Of a stretch of 64,000 nucleotides of DNA, positions 63,815 through 64,000 are shown one piece after another. The notes beneath the pieces are model-generated. The model had not been told where the DNA came from. It did not search any database and worked only from the letters and a program-made list of their open reading frames with translations. Position 1 is the stretch's first letter. Each line of letters opens with the position of its first letter. Both the position numbers and the translations under genes were made by a program. The stretch is from Portunus trituberculatus (taxonomy: Eukaryota > Arthropoda > Malacostraca > Decapoda > Portunidae), in NCBI RefSeq assembly GCF_017591435.1, contig NC_059297.1:18495190-18559189 (forward strand), read 5' to 3'.

Positions 63815-64000
63815 TTAGTGACAGGTCTTTATAAAAATTTTTGTGTACACCTTTCTTGAATCTTAATTCTGAAGTTTATTATAGCCTTAGTCAGAGGCTG
63901 AAGCTCTCTGAAACTTGTATTGTGATAGAATTTTGGTTATGGTGAAATTGTATTTTAGAGTGTGTGTGTGTTTATGTGTGTGTGTGTGTGTGTGTGTGTG

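Overview
The window looks like nuclear DNA of a decapod crustacean. It is AT-rich, extremely dense in long (AT)n, (CT/GA)n and (GT/CA)n microsatellites, and full of LINE, SINE, gypsy, pogo and hAT relics of the kind common in crab and shrimp genomes. There is nothing bacterial and no CRISPR array. The taxon is inferred from repeat style and gene structure, not from a species marker.

Two conserved animal genes can be reconstructed. On the minus strand at 14138-1633 lie the first three coding exons of tafazzin, the mitochondrial cardiolipin transacylase. The exons join in phase and carry the HX4D acyltransferase motif; the remaining exons lie beyond the left edge. On the plus strand at 42499-52808 lies a complete eight-exon MFSD12, a major-facilitator lysosomal/melanosomal transporter. 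It would encode 473 residues if one single-base frameshift in exon 7 is discounted. Two further exon-like pieces (a minus-strand exon near 62.2-62.4 kb and a GC-rich island near 55.0-55.4 kb) hint at another gene on the right that I cannot identify.

Most of the rest is mobile DNA. Region by region: 0.17-0.82 kb, LINE reverse-transcriptase fragment. 2.06-9.66 kb, a defective Ty3/gypsy element of the Gmr1-like type, with SCAN-like Gag, protease, and integrase placed before reverse transcriptase; it sits antisense in tafazzin intron 2 with the RT/RNase H core deleted. 9.77-11.4 kb, a dead Tigger/pogo transposon. 11.75-12.33 kb, a pogo-like MITE. 14.5-15.5 kb, LINE ORF2 C-terminus. 16.0-20.3 kb, a nearly complete CR1/L2-like LINE with an SGNH-esterase ORF1. 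26.2 and 31.9 kb, two hAT MITEs with 8-bp target duplications. 28.9-29.2 and 37.2-37.9 kb, tRNA-Val-headed SINEs. 30.2-30.5 kb, a LINE C-terminus. 43.6-47.7 kb, two LINE copies inside MFSD12 intron 2. 24.0, 58.4 and 63.3 kb, 3' ends of a second SINE family.

I found no clearly novel multi-gene system. The most interesting items are the Gmr1-like element with its SCAN-related Gag and PR-IN-RT order, the shared (AC)n tail linking a SINE to a resident LINE family, microsatellites that form or abut MFSD12 splice-acceptor tracts, and the unassigned exons at the right. Many single-base frameshifts in otherwise well-preserved coding sequence, including one in MFSD12, suggest residual assembly indels.
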